Source: an uncultured Flavobacteriaceae bacterium (GTDB taxonomy: Bacteria > Bacteroidota > Bacteroidia > Flavobacteriales > Flavobacteriaceae). Taken from it: DNA of 64,000 nt. The translations under genes and the position numbers were made by a program. This document shows positions 52,545 to 61,596 of the stretch, piece after piece; within the stretch, counting starts at the first letter, position 1; every line of letters begins with the position of its first letter. The stretch is from NCBI GenBank assembly GCA_947500385.1, contig CANMSA010000004.1, positions 62,001 through 126,000 of the forward strand, in the 5' to 3' direction. The notes beneath the pieces are model-generated. The model made no database searches and had not been told where the DNA came from. It saw only the letters and a program-made list of their open reading frames with translations.

Positions 52545-52628
52545 ATAACCCCCGAGAAAAGCTTCCCAGGGGTTATACCAAACCAAACTAACCAAAAACT
52601 AAATGTACAATTACCAGTTGCACATTTA
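52545..52628. promoter_or_regulatory. Two inverted repeats between murB and the sigma factor
   Basis: The first has arms ATAACCCC and GGGGTTAT (52545-52552 and 52569-52576) with a 16-base loop. The second has arms TAAATGTACAA and TTGCACATTTA (52600-52610 and 52618-52628, 10 of 11 paired) with a 7-base loop. The first may terminate murB transcription although no T tract follows it on the plus strand. The second looks like a binding site or a 5' untranslated hairpin of the sigma operon. Confidence 0.5.
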
Positions 52629-52751
52629 TAATTAAAATTTTGAGATAACGCCGCTTTACAATCAATTTTATAAATTAGCGTTTCCCTATATACGGACGAA
52701 GCCGGTTGTTTGGATTTCCAAACCGAAAAAAAAATAAAAACCCACATACGA

Positions 52752-53327
52752 ATGAGCACACTTCTTGAAAAGCATATTGTAGAATTGCTTCAGGAGCGAA
52801 ACGAAAAAGCAATTTCTCTTTTGTATGAAAACTATGGGGACACACTGTTTGGAGTAGCCAACAAAGTAGTGCGCAATGAAGAACTTGCGCAAGATGTATT
52901 GCAGGAGAGTTTTGTCAAAATTTGGAAAAAGTCGGATTCTTACGACCCATCCAAGGCAAAATTATTTACATGGTTGTTTCGCATTACACGAAATACGGCC
53001 ATCGACAAATTAAGAAGTGCCAACACAAAAACCGACAAAGAAATCCAAATTGATGTTTCTGACGTATATACACTAGGTGTCGATAGTATTAGACCCGAGT
53101 TAATGGACGTTCGAGAGAACCTTGATAAAATTGAGAATAAGTACCAAGTGGTCTTAGAAGCACTTTTTTTTCAAGGTATGACTCAACAAGAAGCAAGCGA
53201 TGAGCTTGATATTCCCTTGGGAACTATCAAATCCCGTTTGAAAATCGGACTTCGGGAACTCAAGAAAATATACGACCCAACAACCCCGGTGCTATGCCTA
53301 CTCATAGCACTCAACTTGATCCAATAA
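52752..53327 (+). CDS. RNA polymerase sigma-70 factor, ECF type
   Basis: The 191 residues show region 2 (NEKAISLLYENYGDTLFGVANKVV, then RNEELAQDVLQESFVKIWKK and FTWLFRITRNTAIDKLR) and region 4 (ALFFQGMTQQEASDELDIPLGTIKSRLKIG). Such factors recruit RNA polymerase to specific promoters and are held by an anti-sigma protein. ATG at 52752 is preferred to an upstream start at 52710. The RskA-like anti-sigma gene follows 70 bases later, and the two almost certainly form a pair. Confidence 0.93.
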   Translation: MSTLLEKHIVELLQERNEKAISLLYENYGDTLFGVANKVVRNEELAQDVLQESFVKIWKKSDSYDPSKAKLFTWLFRITRNTAIDKLRSANTKTDKEIQIDVSDVYTLGVDSIRPELMDVRENLDKIENKYQVVLEALFFQGMTQQEASDELDIPLGTIKSRLKIGLRELKKIYDPTTPVLCLLIALNLIQ

Positions 53328-53397
53328 ATAGTAGAGGTAATCACTCTGGCAGAACGTTTTGAGCGATAGTAGTTCCTCTACGACAACTGATGTAGTC

Positions 53398-54159
53398 ATG
53401 AATAAAGATAAAATTAAAATTTTCCTCGATTCGGATCTTCTAGAGAAGTATCTGATAGGGTCTACCACAGACCAGGAAAACCTACAAGTGGAGCGGTATA
53501 TAGCACTGTACCCCGAGGTACGGGAAACCTATGAGGTGCTTCAGGAAAACCTGGAGGCCTTTGCTAAAATGCACGCGATCAAAGCCCCGGAGGGGTTGAA
53601 AGAACGAATTCTTGCAAAGATTCGATCAGAACATATTGGAAAAAGGCGTTTCGCACGGTATGCCATTGCGGCTAGTGTTGCCATGATTTTGTTCGCCGGT
53701 GCCTCGTACTTTTTCTGGAGCGAAAATCAAAGCTTACAACAGGAAAATCAAATCGTAAACAACAAGATAGAAAACTTGGAAGCCGACATGCGCGAGCAAC
53801 TGGCGGATGTGCGAAATCAGTTCATCGTGCTGCAGAACCCGCAGACAAAAAGATTCAATATCAAAGGCAACAAGAAAGCGAAAGAGCTGAAGGCGGTCGC
53901 GTATGTAAACCCGGTGAAAAAATTATCGTACATCAACGTTAGCAAATTACCGAATTTACCTGAAAACCAGTGTTTTCAGATGTGGGCCGAGGTCGATGGT
54001 AAGATGCTGAATCTCGGGGTCATCCAAGAAGCGGCCAATAAGGATAAATTGGTAGCCCTACCCTATGCCGATGAGGCCGTGGGGTATATCACGATAGAGC
54101 CCAAAGGTGGTAATGAAAGCCCTACGGTCGAAAATATTGTTGCGAATATCACCTATTAG
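53398..54159 (+). CDS. Membrane anti-sigma factor (RskA-like)
   Basis: The 253-residue protein has a cytoplasmic start with an anti-sigma-like helix region (LLEKYLIGSTTDQENLQVERYI, then YPEVRETYEVLQENLEAFAKM), one membrane span (about 82-104, YAIAASVAMILFAGASYFF), a coiled-coil (SLQQENQIVNNKIENLEADM) and a C-terminal RskA domain (NQCFQMWAEVDGKMLNLGVIQ). It probably binds the sigma factor encoded just upstream at the membrane and releases it on a signal. ATG at 53398 is preferred to a TTG at 53359. Confidence 0.9.
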   Translation: MNKDKIKIFLDSDLLEKYLIGSTTDQENLQVERYIALYPEVRETYEVLQENLEAFAKMHAIKAPEGLKERILAKIRSEHIGKRRFARYAIAASVAMILFAGASYFFWSENQSLQQENQIVNNKIENLEADMREQLADVRNQFIVLQNPQTKRFNIKGNKKAKELKAVAYVNPVKKLSYINVSKLPNLPENQCFQMWAEVDGKMLNLGVIQEAANKDKLVALPYADEAVGYITIEPKGGNESPTVENIVANITY

Positions 54160-54182
54160 TCGTTCGTAGCATCCTACATTTT

Positions 54183-54217
54183 AAAGCCCCGACATGAATG
54201 TCGGGGCTTTATTTTTG
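54183..54217 (+). terminator. Strong terminator after the anti-sigma gene
   Basis: Arms AAAGCCCCGACA and TGTCGGGGCTTT with a TGAA loop give a 12-base-pair stem followed by a T tract. The stem runs directly into the candidate promoter of the next gene. Confidence 0.9.
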
Positions 54218-54225
54218 TACCTTTG
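54218..54225 (+). promoter_or_regulatory. Candidate -7 element before the NqrM-like gene
   Basis: TACCTTTG matches TAnnTTTG perfectly, directly follows the terminator's T tract and ends 16 bases before the ATG at 54242. No -33 TTG is visible. Confidence 0.5.
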
Positions 54226-54241
54226 TAAAAACTTTGAATAC

Positions 54242-54445
54242 ATGAAGCTGTTGTTTCTTACGATAGGCATATTAGCCCTTGCCGTCGCCGGTATCGCTAT
54301 TAAAATATGGTCTAAAAAAGACGGTGAATTTGCAGGTACCTGCGCCAGTCAGAGTCCGTTTTTGAACAAAGACGGGCAAGCATGTGGTATGTGTGGCAAA
54401 TTGCCCAGCGAGCAGGACTGCCGCAATGAAACTGCCACTTTATAA
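54242..54445 (+). CDS. Small membrane protein with four cysteines, NqrM-like
   Basis: The 67-residue protein has one N-terminal membrane span (KLLFLTIGILALAVAGIAI) and a short soluble tail with four cysteines (FAGTCASQSPF, GQACGMCGKLP and QDC). The layout resembles NqrM, a maturation factor of the Na+-NADH:quinone reductase that binds iron through its cysteines; that likeness is one of layout, and sequence identity is low. In Bacteroidota the family is usually called a membrane or secreted protein. No nqr gene is in the window. Confidence 0.72.
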   Translation: MKLLFLTIGILALAVAGIAIKIWSKKDGEFAGTCASQSPFLNKDGQACGMCGKLPSEQDCRNETATL

Positions 54446-54480
54446 AGTTACGCTTGTTATATAGTTTCTAACGTATATTT

Positions 54481-55044
54481 TTGGAAAAACCCAAGGACAC
54501 ACTCGAAGGAATCATCGAAAAGGCAAAAATGGGAAACCAAATTGCCTTTAGTACCCTACTCGACCGTTTTTGGAACGAGGTATACGGTTTTCAGCTCAAA
54601 CGTACCCAGAACGAAAACGACGCTGAGGACATTTCTATACGCACCTTCTCAAAAGCATTTGACAAGATCGATTCCTACAATGAAGCTTATGGCTTCAATA
54701 CTTGGCTTATCGCGATTTCGAAAAACATCCATATCGATTTAGTCCGAAAGAGAAAACGTGATTTCCTTGAAACGAACCGGGGCAGTAACGAAGCCGTCAA
54801 AAAAGTGTTGGACGATGCGCCAACGGCAGAAGACCGATTGATTATTGAACAAAACCTTGCCACGCTCCTAGAGTATATCAAGAAGTTAAAACCACATTAT
54901 CAAGAAGTCATCAACCTGCGTTATTTTCAGGAACTCAGTTACGCCGATATCGCAACGCATTTGAACGAGCCCATAAACAATGTCAAGGTAAAGTTGTTGC
55001 GCGCCAAAAAACTACTGGCCGAAGTCATTAAAAACAGGGCATAA
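54481..55044 (+). CDS. RNA polymerase sigma-70 factor, second copy
   Basis: The 187 residues contain region 2 (NQIAFSTLLDRFWNEVYGFQL, then NENDAEDISIRTFSKAFDKI and FNTWLIAISKNIHIDLVRKRK) and region 4 (YQEVINLRYFQELSYADIATH). It lacks an anti-sigma gene next to it. The start is a TTG at 54481; an in-frame TAA lies 12 bases before it, so no earlier start is possible. It precedes lipA by 110 bases, a neighbourhood that recurs in flavobacteria. Confidence 0.9.
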   Translation: MEKPKDTLEGIIEKAKMGNQIAFSTLLDRFWNEVYGFQLKRTQNENDAEDISIRTFSKAFDKIDSYNEAYGFNTWLIAISKNIHIDLVRKRKRDFLETNRGSNEAVKKVLDDAPTAEDRLIIEQNLATLLEYIKKLKPHYQEVINLRYFQELSYADIATHLNEPINNVKVKLLRAKKLLAEVIKNRA

Positions 55045-55154
55045 ATATCATAAACCCTCCATAATCATTCTCAGAGCCACTATAGCAGCCATGAATGTAA
55101 TACTAGGTACAGCCCCTAAATAGTTCGTATATTTGTGCCGATAAAACCTGAGCT

Positions 55155-56030
55155 ATGAGCAACGAATCCACCGCAAGTGTTGCACCACCAAAAGGAAAGC
55201 CAAAATGGCTTCGCGTAAAACTACCTACCGGGAAGAAATACACCCAATTGCGAGGCCTTGTAGAAAAGTATGACCTGCATACCATCTGCACCTCTGGCAG
55301 TTGCCCGAACATGGGTGAATGTTGGGGCGAGGGTACTGCCACTTTCATGATCTTAGGAAATGTATGTACCCGTTCATGCGGTTTTTGCGGTGTAAAGACG
55401 GGAAGGCCGGAAGATGTAGATTGGGCCGAACCGGAAAAGGTGGCCCGTTCCATTAAGATCATGGGTATCAAACATGCGGTGGTCACCTCGGTAGATCGCG
55501 ATGATTTAAAAGATATGGGATCCATTATCTGGGCGGAAACGGTAAAGGCGATTCGCAGAATGAACCCAACCACTACCTTGGAGACCTTGATTCCCGATTT
55601 TCAGGGAATCGAAAGGCATCTGGACCGTATCATTAAGGTAGCCCCTGAAGTGGTTTCCCATAATATGGAAACCGTACGGCGTCTTACCCGAGAAGTACGC
55701 ATACAGGCCAAATACGATCGAAGTTTAGAGGTACTCCGATATTTAAGGGCGAACGGGGTGAATAGAACCAAATCGGGCATTATGTTGGGACTGGGAGAAC
55801 TCGAGGAAGAAGTGATCCAGACCATGACCGACCTTAGAAATGCCAATGTGGACGTAGTGACCATTGGACAATACCTGCAACCCTCTAAAAAGCATTTACC
55901 CGTTAAAGAGTTTATTCTACCGGAGCAATTCAAAAAATATGAAGAAATCGGGTTGGAAATGGGCTTTAGACATGTGGAAAGTGGTGCTTTGGTACGATCC
56001 TCTTACAAGGCCCATAAACACATCGACTGA
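55155..56030 (+). CDS. lipA: Lipoyl synthase
   Basis: LipA inserts two sulfurs into octanoyl chains of pyruvate dehydrogenase and related enzymes using radical SAM chemistry. The 291 residues carry the auxiliary cluster motif [12 protein letters not shown] and the radical SAM CxxxCxxC in CTRSCGFC, then a [10 protein letters not shown] stretch and the RSSYKAH motif at the C-terminus. It is cytoplasmic. It lies on the plus strand between the TTG-start sigma factor and gap. Confidence 0.96.
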   Translation: MSNESTASVAPPKGKPKWLRVKLPTGKKYTQLRGLVEKYDLHTICTSGSCPNMGECWGEGTATFMILGNVCTRSCGFCGVKTGRPEDVDWAEPEKVARSIKIMGIKHAVVTSVDRDDLKDMGSIIWAETVKAIRRMNPTTTLETLIPDFQGIERHLDRIIKVAPEVVSHNMETVRRLTREVRIQAKYDRSLEVLRYLRANGVNRTKSGIMLGLGELEEEVIQTMTDLRNANVDVVTIGQYLQPSKKHLPVKEFILPEQFKKYEEIGLEMGFRHVESGALVRSSYKAHKHID

Positions 56031-56117
56031 CAGGTAGCATTCATATAACTGGAAGATTACAGGGGCTTGCGCTGCAAGCCATACCTGACACCTCTTCTTA
56101 AAACAAAATTACTTTCT

Positions 56118-57128
56118 TTGAAAACCATCAATATAGGAATCAACGGTTTCGGTAGAATTGGTAGAACCTTGTTTCGGCTGCTCTCAAAACATCCGCACCT
56201 TCGGGTCGTGGCCATTAATGATTTGGCCGATAGTAGAACGCTCTCGCATTTACTTAAATATGATAGTATTCACGGTGTTTTTGATGCCACGATCGGGTAC
56301 GACGAAGCACATATTATAGTGGAACAGGAGGCGATCAGGCTATTCAATGCCGACGTACCGGAGAAAATTGATTGGGCGTCGCAGGCGGTAGATATTGTCG
56401 TAGAAGCAACCGGGAAATTTAAGACCTCAGAAACCCTAAGGCCGCATTTGAACAATGGCGCAAAGAAGGTCATTTTATCGGTTCCGCCGGCAGACGAGGG
56501 TATCAAAATGCTGGTTTTTGGTATTAATGAAGGCATCGTAACCAAATCGGATGATATCATTTCAAATGCTTCTTGTACAACCAATAACGCAGCTCCCATG
56601 ATTCAGGTCATTAATGATTTATGTGGGATTGAGCAGGCCTATATTACGACCATACACTCATATACCACAGACCAAAGCCTGCACGACCAGCCCCATCACG
56701 ATTTACGAAGGGCAAGGGCTGCCTCCCAATCGATCGTACCAACTACGACAGGCGCGGCCAAGGCCCTTACCCGTATTTTTCCCGAACTTTCGACAGTAAT
56801 CGGCGGTTGCGGAATACGGGTACCGGTCCCCAATGGATCCCTAACGGATATTACTTTCAATGTAAAAAGAGCCACTTCGATTCAAGAAATAAATAGTACT
56901 TTCGAAAGAATTTCGCATAACGAGCTGAAAAACATACTTTTATACACTGAAGACCCCATAGTTTCTATCGACATAAACAATAGTTGCTATTCTTGTACGT
57001 TTGACTCACAGATGACGTCCGTAATCGGCACCATGGTCAAGATCATCGGTTGGTACGATAATGAAACCGGATACAGCAGTCGAATCGTTGATTTAATGAA
57101 TCTATTGGTCGATAAAAAGTTTATTTGA
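56118..57128 (+). CDS. gap: Type I glyceraldehyde-3-phosphate dehydrogenase
   Basis: GAPDH oxidises glyceraldehyde 3-phosphate to 1,3-bisphosphoglycerate with NAD. The 336 residues show the Rossmann start NIGINGFGRIGRTLFRLL, the catalytic Cys153 in SNASCTTN, DLRRARAAS and WYDNETGYSSR. HSYTTDQSLHDQPHHDL differs slightly from the usual YTNDQ. The start is a TTG at 56118, chosen because the sequence before it does not fit; another TTG lies at 56067. The TGA stop overlaps the next start as TTGA. Confidence 0.93.
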   Translation: MKTINIGINGFGRIGRTLFRLLSKHPHLRVVAINDLADSRTLSHLLKYDSIHGVFDATIGYDEAHIIVEQEAIRLFNADVPEKIDWASQAVDIVVEATGKFKTSETLRPHLNNGAKKVILSVPPADEGIKMLVFGINEGIVTKSDDIISNASCTTNNAAPMIQVINDLCGIEQAYITTIHSYTTDQSLHDQPHHDLRRARAASQSIVPTTTGAAKALTRIFPELSTVIGGCGIRVPVPNGSLTDITFNVKRATSIQEINSTFERISHNELKNILLYTEDPIVSIDINNSCYSCTFDSQMTSVIGTMVKIIGWYDNETGYSSRIVDLMNLLVDKKFI

Positions 57129-59347
57129 AAACGAATTACCTACATATACGCCGTTTTTTATGTTGCCTCCTATTGGTATTTTTTGGTATGGGCGCAGCTC
57201 TTCATGCCCAAGATACGGTGCCGACCAAAAGCGTAGCGGCCTACTTCGATGAGGCGAGAACCTTTCGCCACCAGAACAAAATGGACATGGCTCTTTCGGC
57301 CTTGGAAAATGCGGCCAAAGTAGCGGAGAAGAACGACAACATGAAATCGGTCATCGATGCGTGGCATAAATTCTCTATCATCTACCTAGAACTGGGGAAG
57401 AAAAGTAATTCGGAGGTCTATTGGGATCGGGCAAATGTGCAGCTAAAAGAAATGGAGTATCCCTTCGGTGATGCCATGGACAAGTACATCGGCGCACTAT
57501 ATATGTACGGGGAGCAAAATAACTTTCAAGCGATTGCCGAATTGAGTGAGGCCCGTCAATTGAGCAATGATCGCAACCTAGTCAATAACATATTGTTGGC
57601 CGAAGCGAATATTTACCTAGGTCTTGAAAAGTATGATGTCGCAACAAAGAATTTTAATTCGCTGATCATCAACACCGATCCTTTTGAACAGGAATACTTG
57701 TCTACCCAAGCGAGCTTAGGGCTTGCCAAATTGTATTTGGAAACGGAAGAGTTGGAAGAGAGTGCCTACAATGCCGAGAACGCGTTGAAAATGGCAAAAG
57801 AACATCTCTTTTTTGTTGAAAGTGTTACGGCAAACGAGTTGCTCTCAAAAATTTATATTCAAATGGAACGCTATGACCTGGCGTGGCAAAACGAACGCAA
57901 TCTGAATATGATCAAAGATTCGCTCTTTACACTGGATAAGGTTAAGAATGAATCAAAGGCGGCACAAAAAATTCAGTATAACTTCTTTGTAGACGAAATC
58001 GCCCGGTTGGAACAAAAAAATGAAGAATTGAGCCAAGAAGCCCGAAGCTCGGAATTAACGGCGATCTTGACCTCTGCTTTTTTGACGATTATTTCCCTAC
58101 TGGCCGTTTCCTTATACCGTAACAATCAAATAAAATTAAAGACCAACGATTTACTCCAGACCAAAAACAACGAGTTGCAATCGGCAAGGGATGCGGCGGT
58201 ACAGGCCATGGAAGCGAAAACGAATTTCCTTTCGACCGTTAGCCATGAGCTTCGGACACCACTCTATGCCGTTACCGGTCTTACCCATTTGTTATTGGAA
58301 GAAAACCCAAGTAAAAACCAACAAGAGCATTTAAAGGCCTTAAAATTTTCTGGCGACTATTTGTTGAATTTCATCAATGACATTCTACATATTAATAAAA
58401 TCGACGCCGACAAGCTTGAACCCTTGGCCATTGAATTTAACTTAAAGAAAGTACTTAAAGAAGTCATCGATTCCCTTCAACAAAGTGCCAAGGAGAACAA
58501 GACAAAAATTGTGTTGGAATACGATGATACGATTCCATCCTATCTGATGAGCGATCCCCTAAAGCTATCCCAGGTATTTATGAACCTTGTTGGAAATGCC
58601 CTTAAGTTCACCAAGAATGGCGAGGTAAGGGTCATCGCCAAGTTGATGAAGAAACACGAAGAGGACGTCTCGCTCTATTTTGAGGTCGTGGACAATGGTA
58701 TCGGTATTTCCAAAGATCAGCAAGAAAGTATTTTTGATGGTTTTGAGCAAGGCTCCATACAAATCAACCGGGAATATGGCGGCACGGGACTCGGCCTCAC
58801 CATCGTAAAAAGCCTTTTGGGCTTATTTGGAAGTAAAATTCAATTAGAGAGTGAGCTCGGCAAAGGAAGCTCGTTCTTTTTTGAGTTAAAACTAAAAAGC
58901 AAGGACAGTATTGTTGATGATGTTCCATTTGAAATCATCGAAAAAGAGTATGTCTTTAAGGGGCTGCATATCTTGATCGTAGAAGATAACAAGATCAATC
59001 AGGTGATAACCAAGAAAATGCTTTCCAAAAAGGAAATCACCAGTGATATTGCCAGCAACGGTACCGATGCGGTCGGCATGGCGAAAGAAAACAGTTACGA
59101 TGCCATCTTAATGGATATTCATATGCCCGGTATTAGTGGGGAGGAAGCCACTATTGAAATTAGAAAATTTGACACTACGATTCCGATCATTGCACTCACC
59201 GCAATTTCGTTGGACGATAGTTTGGAGAGTTTCTATGCCGCCGGTTGTGACGACGTCGTAACCAAACCCTTTAAACCAGAAGTATTCTATCAAAAAATAG
59301 GCGAGAATATCTTTGATAAGAAAAGAATTAAGAATACCGCTTCATAA
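57125..59347 (+). CDS. TPR-sensor hybrid histidine kinase/response regulator
   Basis: The 740-residue protein starts with a signal peptide (FLCCLLLVFFGMGAALHAQ). TPR-like helical repeats fill the periplasmic part (about 35-290). A membrane span follows at about 308-328, then a coiled-coil, a HisKA domain with His374 in SHELRTP, a HATPase domain (VGNALKFT, DNGIGIS, GTGLGLTIV) and a C-terminal receiver with Asp664 (LMDIHMPG). It is a sensor of extracellular or periplasmic conditions with its own phosphorelay. It starts with TTG in the four-base overlap TTGA with gap, so translation is coupled. The end overlaps lpxK by 20 bases. Confidence 0.93.
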   Translation: MKTNYLHIRRFLCCLLLVFFGMGAALHAQDTVPTKSVAAYFDEARTFRHQNKMDMALSALENAAKVAEKNDNMKSVIDAWHKFSIIYLELGKKSNSEVYWDRANVQLKEMEYPFGDAMDKYIGALYMYGEQNNFQAIAELSEARQLSNDRNLVNNILLAEANIYLGLEKYDVATKNFNSLIINTDPFEQEYLSTQASLGLAKLYLETEELEESAYNAENALKMAKEHLFFVESVTANELLSKIYIQMERYDLAWQNERNLNMIKDSLFTLDKVKNESKAAQKIQYNFFVDEIARLEQKNEELSQEARSSELTAILTSAFLTIISLLAVSLYRNNQIKLKTNDLLQTKNNELQSARDAAVQAMEAKTNFLSTVSHELRTPLYAVTGLTHLLLEENPSKNQQEHLKALKFSGDYLLNFINDILHINKIDADKLEPLAIEFNLKKVLKEVIDSLQQSAKENKTKIVLEYDDTIPSYLMSDPLKLSQVFMNLVGNALKFTKNGEVRVIAKLMKKHEEDVSLYFEVVDNGIGISKDQQESIFDGFEQGSIQINREYGGTGLGLTIVKSLLGLFGSKIQLESELGKGSSFFFELKLKSKDSIVDDVPFEIIEKEYVFKGLHILIVEDNKINQVITKKMLSKKEITSDIASNGTDAVGMAKENSYDAILMDIHMPGISGEEATIEIRKFDTTIPIIALTAISLDDSLESFYAAGCDDVVTKPFKPEVFYQKIGENIFDKKRIKNTAS

Positions 59348-60332
59348 AATTGTGGATCTCCCTTAGCAGTAACGCACCCTCTTCGTCAAAAAAACGATGC
59401 CGTATCCGCAGATAATACAGGTTTTTCACTTTCCCTTCCAAACGTACATAGTCTTTTTCGGTCGTTATGATTTTTGTCTTCGCATTCAGTTTCAGCAACT
59501 GGTTCGGGGTAAAGAAATGATGATCCCCAAATTCTAAGTGCTCATAGGCAAGCCCTTGCCCGGTAAGGTACTGCAGTAGCGGTTTCGGATTTGCAATTCC
59601 GGTAACCACCGTTGTATCCTCTTCGAAAAAAGAAAGGGTTTGCGTTCCTTCAACCCCTACCAATGTATGGTCATAGTCCAAATACGAGAACAATACTTGT
59701 TGGTGTGGTTGCGGTTTCAAGCGCTTTCGAATACCCTCCCTGGCTTCTGAAGAAATATCGGGCGGACATTTGGTCACAATAATGATATGGGCCCTACGCG
59801 CCTCTCTGCGACTATCCCGTAAATCGCCCGTAGGCAAGTAGTGATCATCAACATAAAGTTTCCCGTAGGCAGTAAGCAATATATACAAGCCTGCAGTTAC
59901 TTTACGATGTTGGTAGGCATCATCTAGCAAAACCATATCGGGGACAATATCTTTTTCCAAATGGGCCATGCCGTTTTGCCGATCTGCATCGACCGCAACC
60001 GCCACATCCGGAAACTTTCGATATATCTGAAAAGGTTCGTCACCCAATTCGGCCACGGTGCTTTCTTTCCGAGCAAGTAAAAAACCCTTGGACTTTCTTT
60101 TATAGCCTCTGCTTAATACCGCAACACTATAAACGTCTTGTAACCCGTGTATCAGGAACTCGATCATTGGAGTTTTCCCTGTACCTCCTATGCTCAAATT
60201 GCCCACACAGACAGTGGGCGTTTTATAGGTTTTGGAAACAATCCACCGTTGTTCGAACGCATAATTTCGCAAGCGAACGATCAAGCCATAGACCCATGAA
60301 ATCGGAAATGCTATGTAACGTAATAATTGCAC
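59328..60332 (-). CDS. lpxK: Tetraacyldisaccharide 4'-kinase
   Basis: LpxK phosphorylates the lipid A precursor at the inner membrane. The protein starts with a hydrophobic segment (RYIAFPISWVYGLIVRL) and has a Walker A GNLSIGGTGKTPM. DDAYQHRKVTAG, GDLRDSRREARRAHIIIVTKCP and a C-terminal ITTEKDYVRL complete the pattern. The start is most likely the GTG at 60330-60332, giving 334 residues. A frame extending to 60425 adds a basic stretch not typical of LpxK. It lies tail-to-tail with the hybrid kinase and divergent from the Nif3 gene. Confidence 0.92.
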   Translation of the reverse strand: MQLLRYIAFPISWVYGLIVRLRNYAFEQRWIVSKTYKTPTVCVGNLSIGGTGKTPMIEFLIHGLQDVYSVAVLSRGYKRKSKGFLLARKESTVAELGDEPFQIYRKFPDVAVAVDADRQNGMAHLEKDIVPDMVLLDDAYQHRKVTAGLYILLTAYGKLYVDDHYLPTGDLRDSRREARRAHIIIVTKCPPDISSEAREGIRKRLKPQPHQQVLFSYLDYDHTLVGVEGTQTLSFFEEDTTVVTGIANPKPLLQYLTGQGLAYEHLEFGDHHFFTPNQLLKLNAKTKIITTEKDYVRLEGKVKNLYYLRIRHRFFDEEGALLLREIHNFMKRYS

Positions 60333-60472
60333 AGCAACGAAAATATATATTTTTGAACTGATTGTACCATTTTCTTTTGGCCGCCTTTTCAATGTTTTTA
60401 ATGTAAATGCCTTCTCGCACCCCAATGCCTCTAAACAAGGTCGATCAAAAGTACAATGTCAAAATCAGTTCC

Positions 60473-60480
60473 TATCTTTG
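60473..60480 (+). promoter_or_regulatory. Candidate -7 element for the Nif3-zinc ribbon unit
   Basis: TATCTTTG matches TAnnTTTG perfectly and ends 19 bases before the ATG at 60500, the recurrent spacing in this window. No TTG at the -33 position is seen. Confidence 0.5.
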
Positions 60481-60499
60481 AGATATTTAGCAACATACA

Positions 60500-61594
60500 A
60501 TGACGGTAAAAGATGTAACGACCCTGCTTGAATCGCTGGCCCCTTTGGCCCAGGCAGAGGATTTTGACAATGTAGGGCTGCTTGTGGGTAGCAACGATAT
60601 GGCTGTTTCCGGGGTCTTGGTTACCCTGGACACCTTGGAAAACGTGGTAGATGAAGCCATTGCCAACAATTGCAATCTCATTGTTAGTTTTCACCCGATT
60701 ATCTTTAAGGGATTAAAAAAACTGAATGGCGCTACCTATGTTGAGCGGGTTGTCATGAAGGCCATTAAAAACGATATTGCCATTTATAGTATGCATACGG
60801 CCTTGGATAATTCCCCTAACGGGGTCAATGCAAAAATCTGCGAAGTACTGGGGATTCAAAACCCTGGGATATTGATTCCCAAACGGGCCACTGTTAAAAA
60901 ACTGACCACCTATGTTCCCAAAGAGGCTGCGGCATCCTTGAAAGAAGCTCTGTTTGCGGCAGGTGCGGGGAATATGGGCAATTACAGTCATTGTAGTTTT
61001 ACGACCGAAGGTGTGGGTAGTTTTCGAGCCAATGAAGCCGCCAATCCCACAAAGGGGGAGATTGGGCAAACCCATTATGAAGAAGAGGCACGGGTCAACA
61101 TGATTTTCTCATCGACCATGGAAGGGGCCGTGCTGGCCGCTCTTTTTAAAAACCATCCGTACGAAGCCGTTGCATATGAAGTATTGACCCTTGAAAACAA
61201 CGATGCCCATATAGGTATGGGAATGGTTGGTGATTTAAAGGACCCGATGGAGGGGCTTGCTTTTTTAAAGCTCCTAAAAGTGCGCATGCAGGCCCAAGGA
61301 ATTCGGTATTCTGGAAATGCGAACAGGCCCGTACAACGCATTGCCGTGCTCGGTGGTAGTGGAGCATTTGCCATTGGCGCCGCCAAGGCTGCAGGCGCTG
61401 ATGTATTGGTCACTTCCGATATCAAATACCACGAATACTATCAGGAGGAAGGTAAAATGCTGATAGCCGATATCGGACACTATGAAACTGAGCAGTTTAC
61501 AAAAAATCTTTTAGTTGATTATCTTACAAAAAAAATGCCTAATTTTGCAGTCCGTTTATCGGAAAGTAAAACCAATCCAATCAATTATTTATAA
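60500..61594 (+). CDS. Nif3-like dinuclear metal-centre protein
   Basis: The 364 residues belong to the Nif3/YqfO family: LAQAEDFDNVGLLVG, LIVSFHPIIFKGLKKL and HTALDNSPNGVNAKI form the first metal half, and SDIKYHEYYQEEG and GHYETEQFTKN the second. The middle insert of about 100 residues (KLTTYVPKEAAASLKEALFAAGAG on) is the YqfO-type PII-like insertion. The protein forms toroid hexamers with two metals. It may act as GTP cyclohydrolase-like enzyme in some species, otherwise unknown. It is followed 2 bases later by the zinc-ribbon homologue, an association common in bacteria. Confidence 0.93.
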   Translation: MTVKDVTTLLESLAPLAQAEDFDNVGLLVGSNDMAVSGVLVTLDTLENVVDEAIANNCNLIVSFHPIIFKGLKKLNGATYVERVVMKAIKNDIAIYSMHTALDNSPNGVNAKICEVLGIQNPGILIPKRATVKKLTTYVPKEAAASLKEALFAAGAGNMGNYSHCSFTTEGVGSFRANEAANPTKGEIGQTHYEEEARVNMIFSSTMEGAVLAALFKNHPYEAVAYEVLTLENNDAHIGMGMVGDLKDPMEGLAFLKLLKVRMQAQGIRYSGNANRPVQRIAVLGGSGAFAIGAAKAAGADVLVTSDIKYHEYYQEEGKMLIADIGHYETEQFTKNLLVDYLTKKMPNFAVRLSESKTNPINYL

Positions 61595-61596
61595 GT

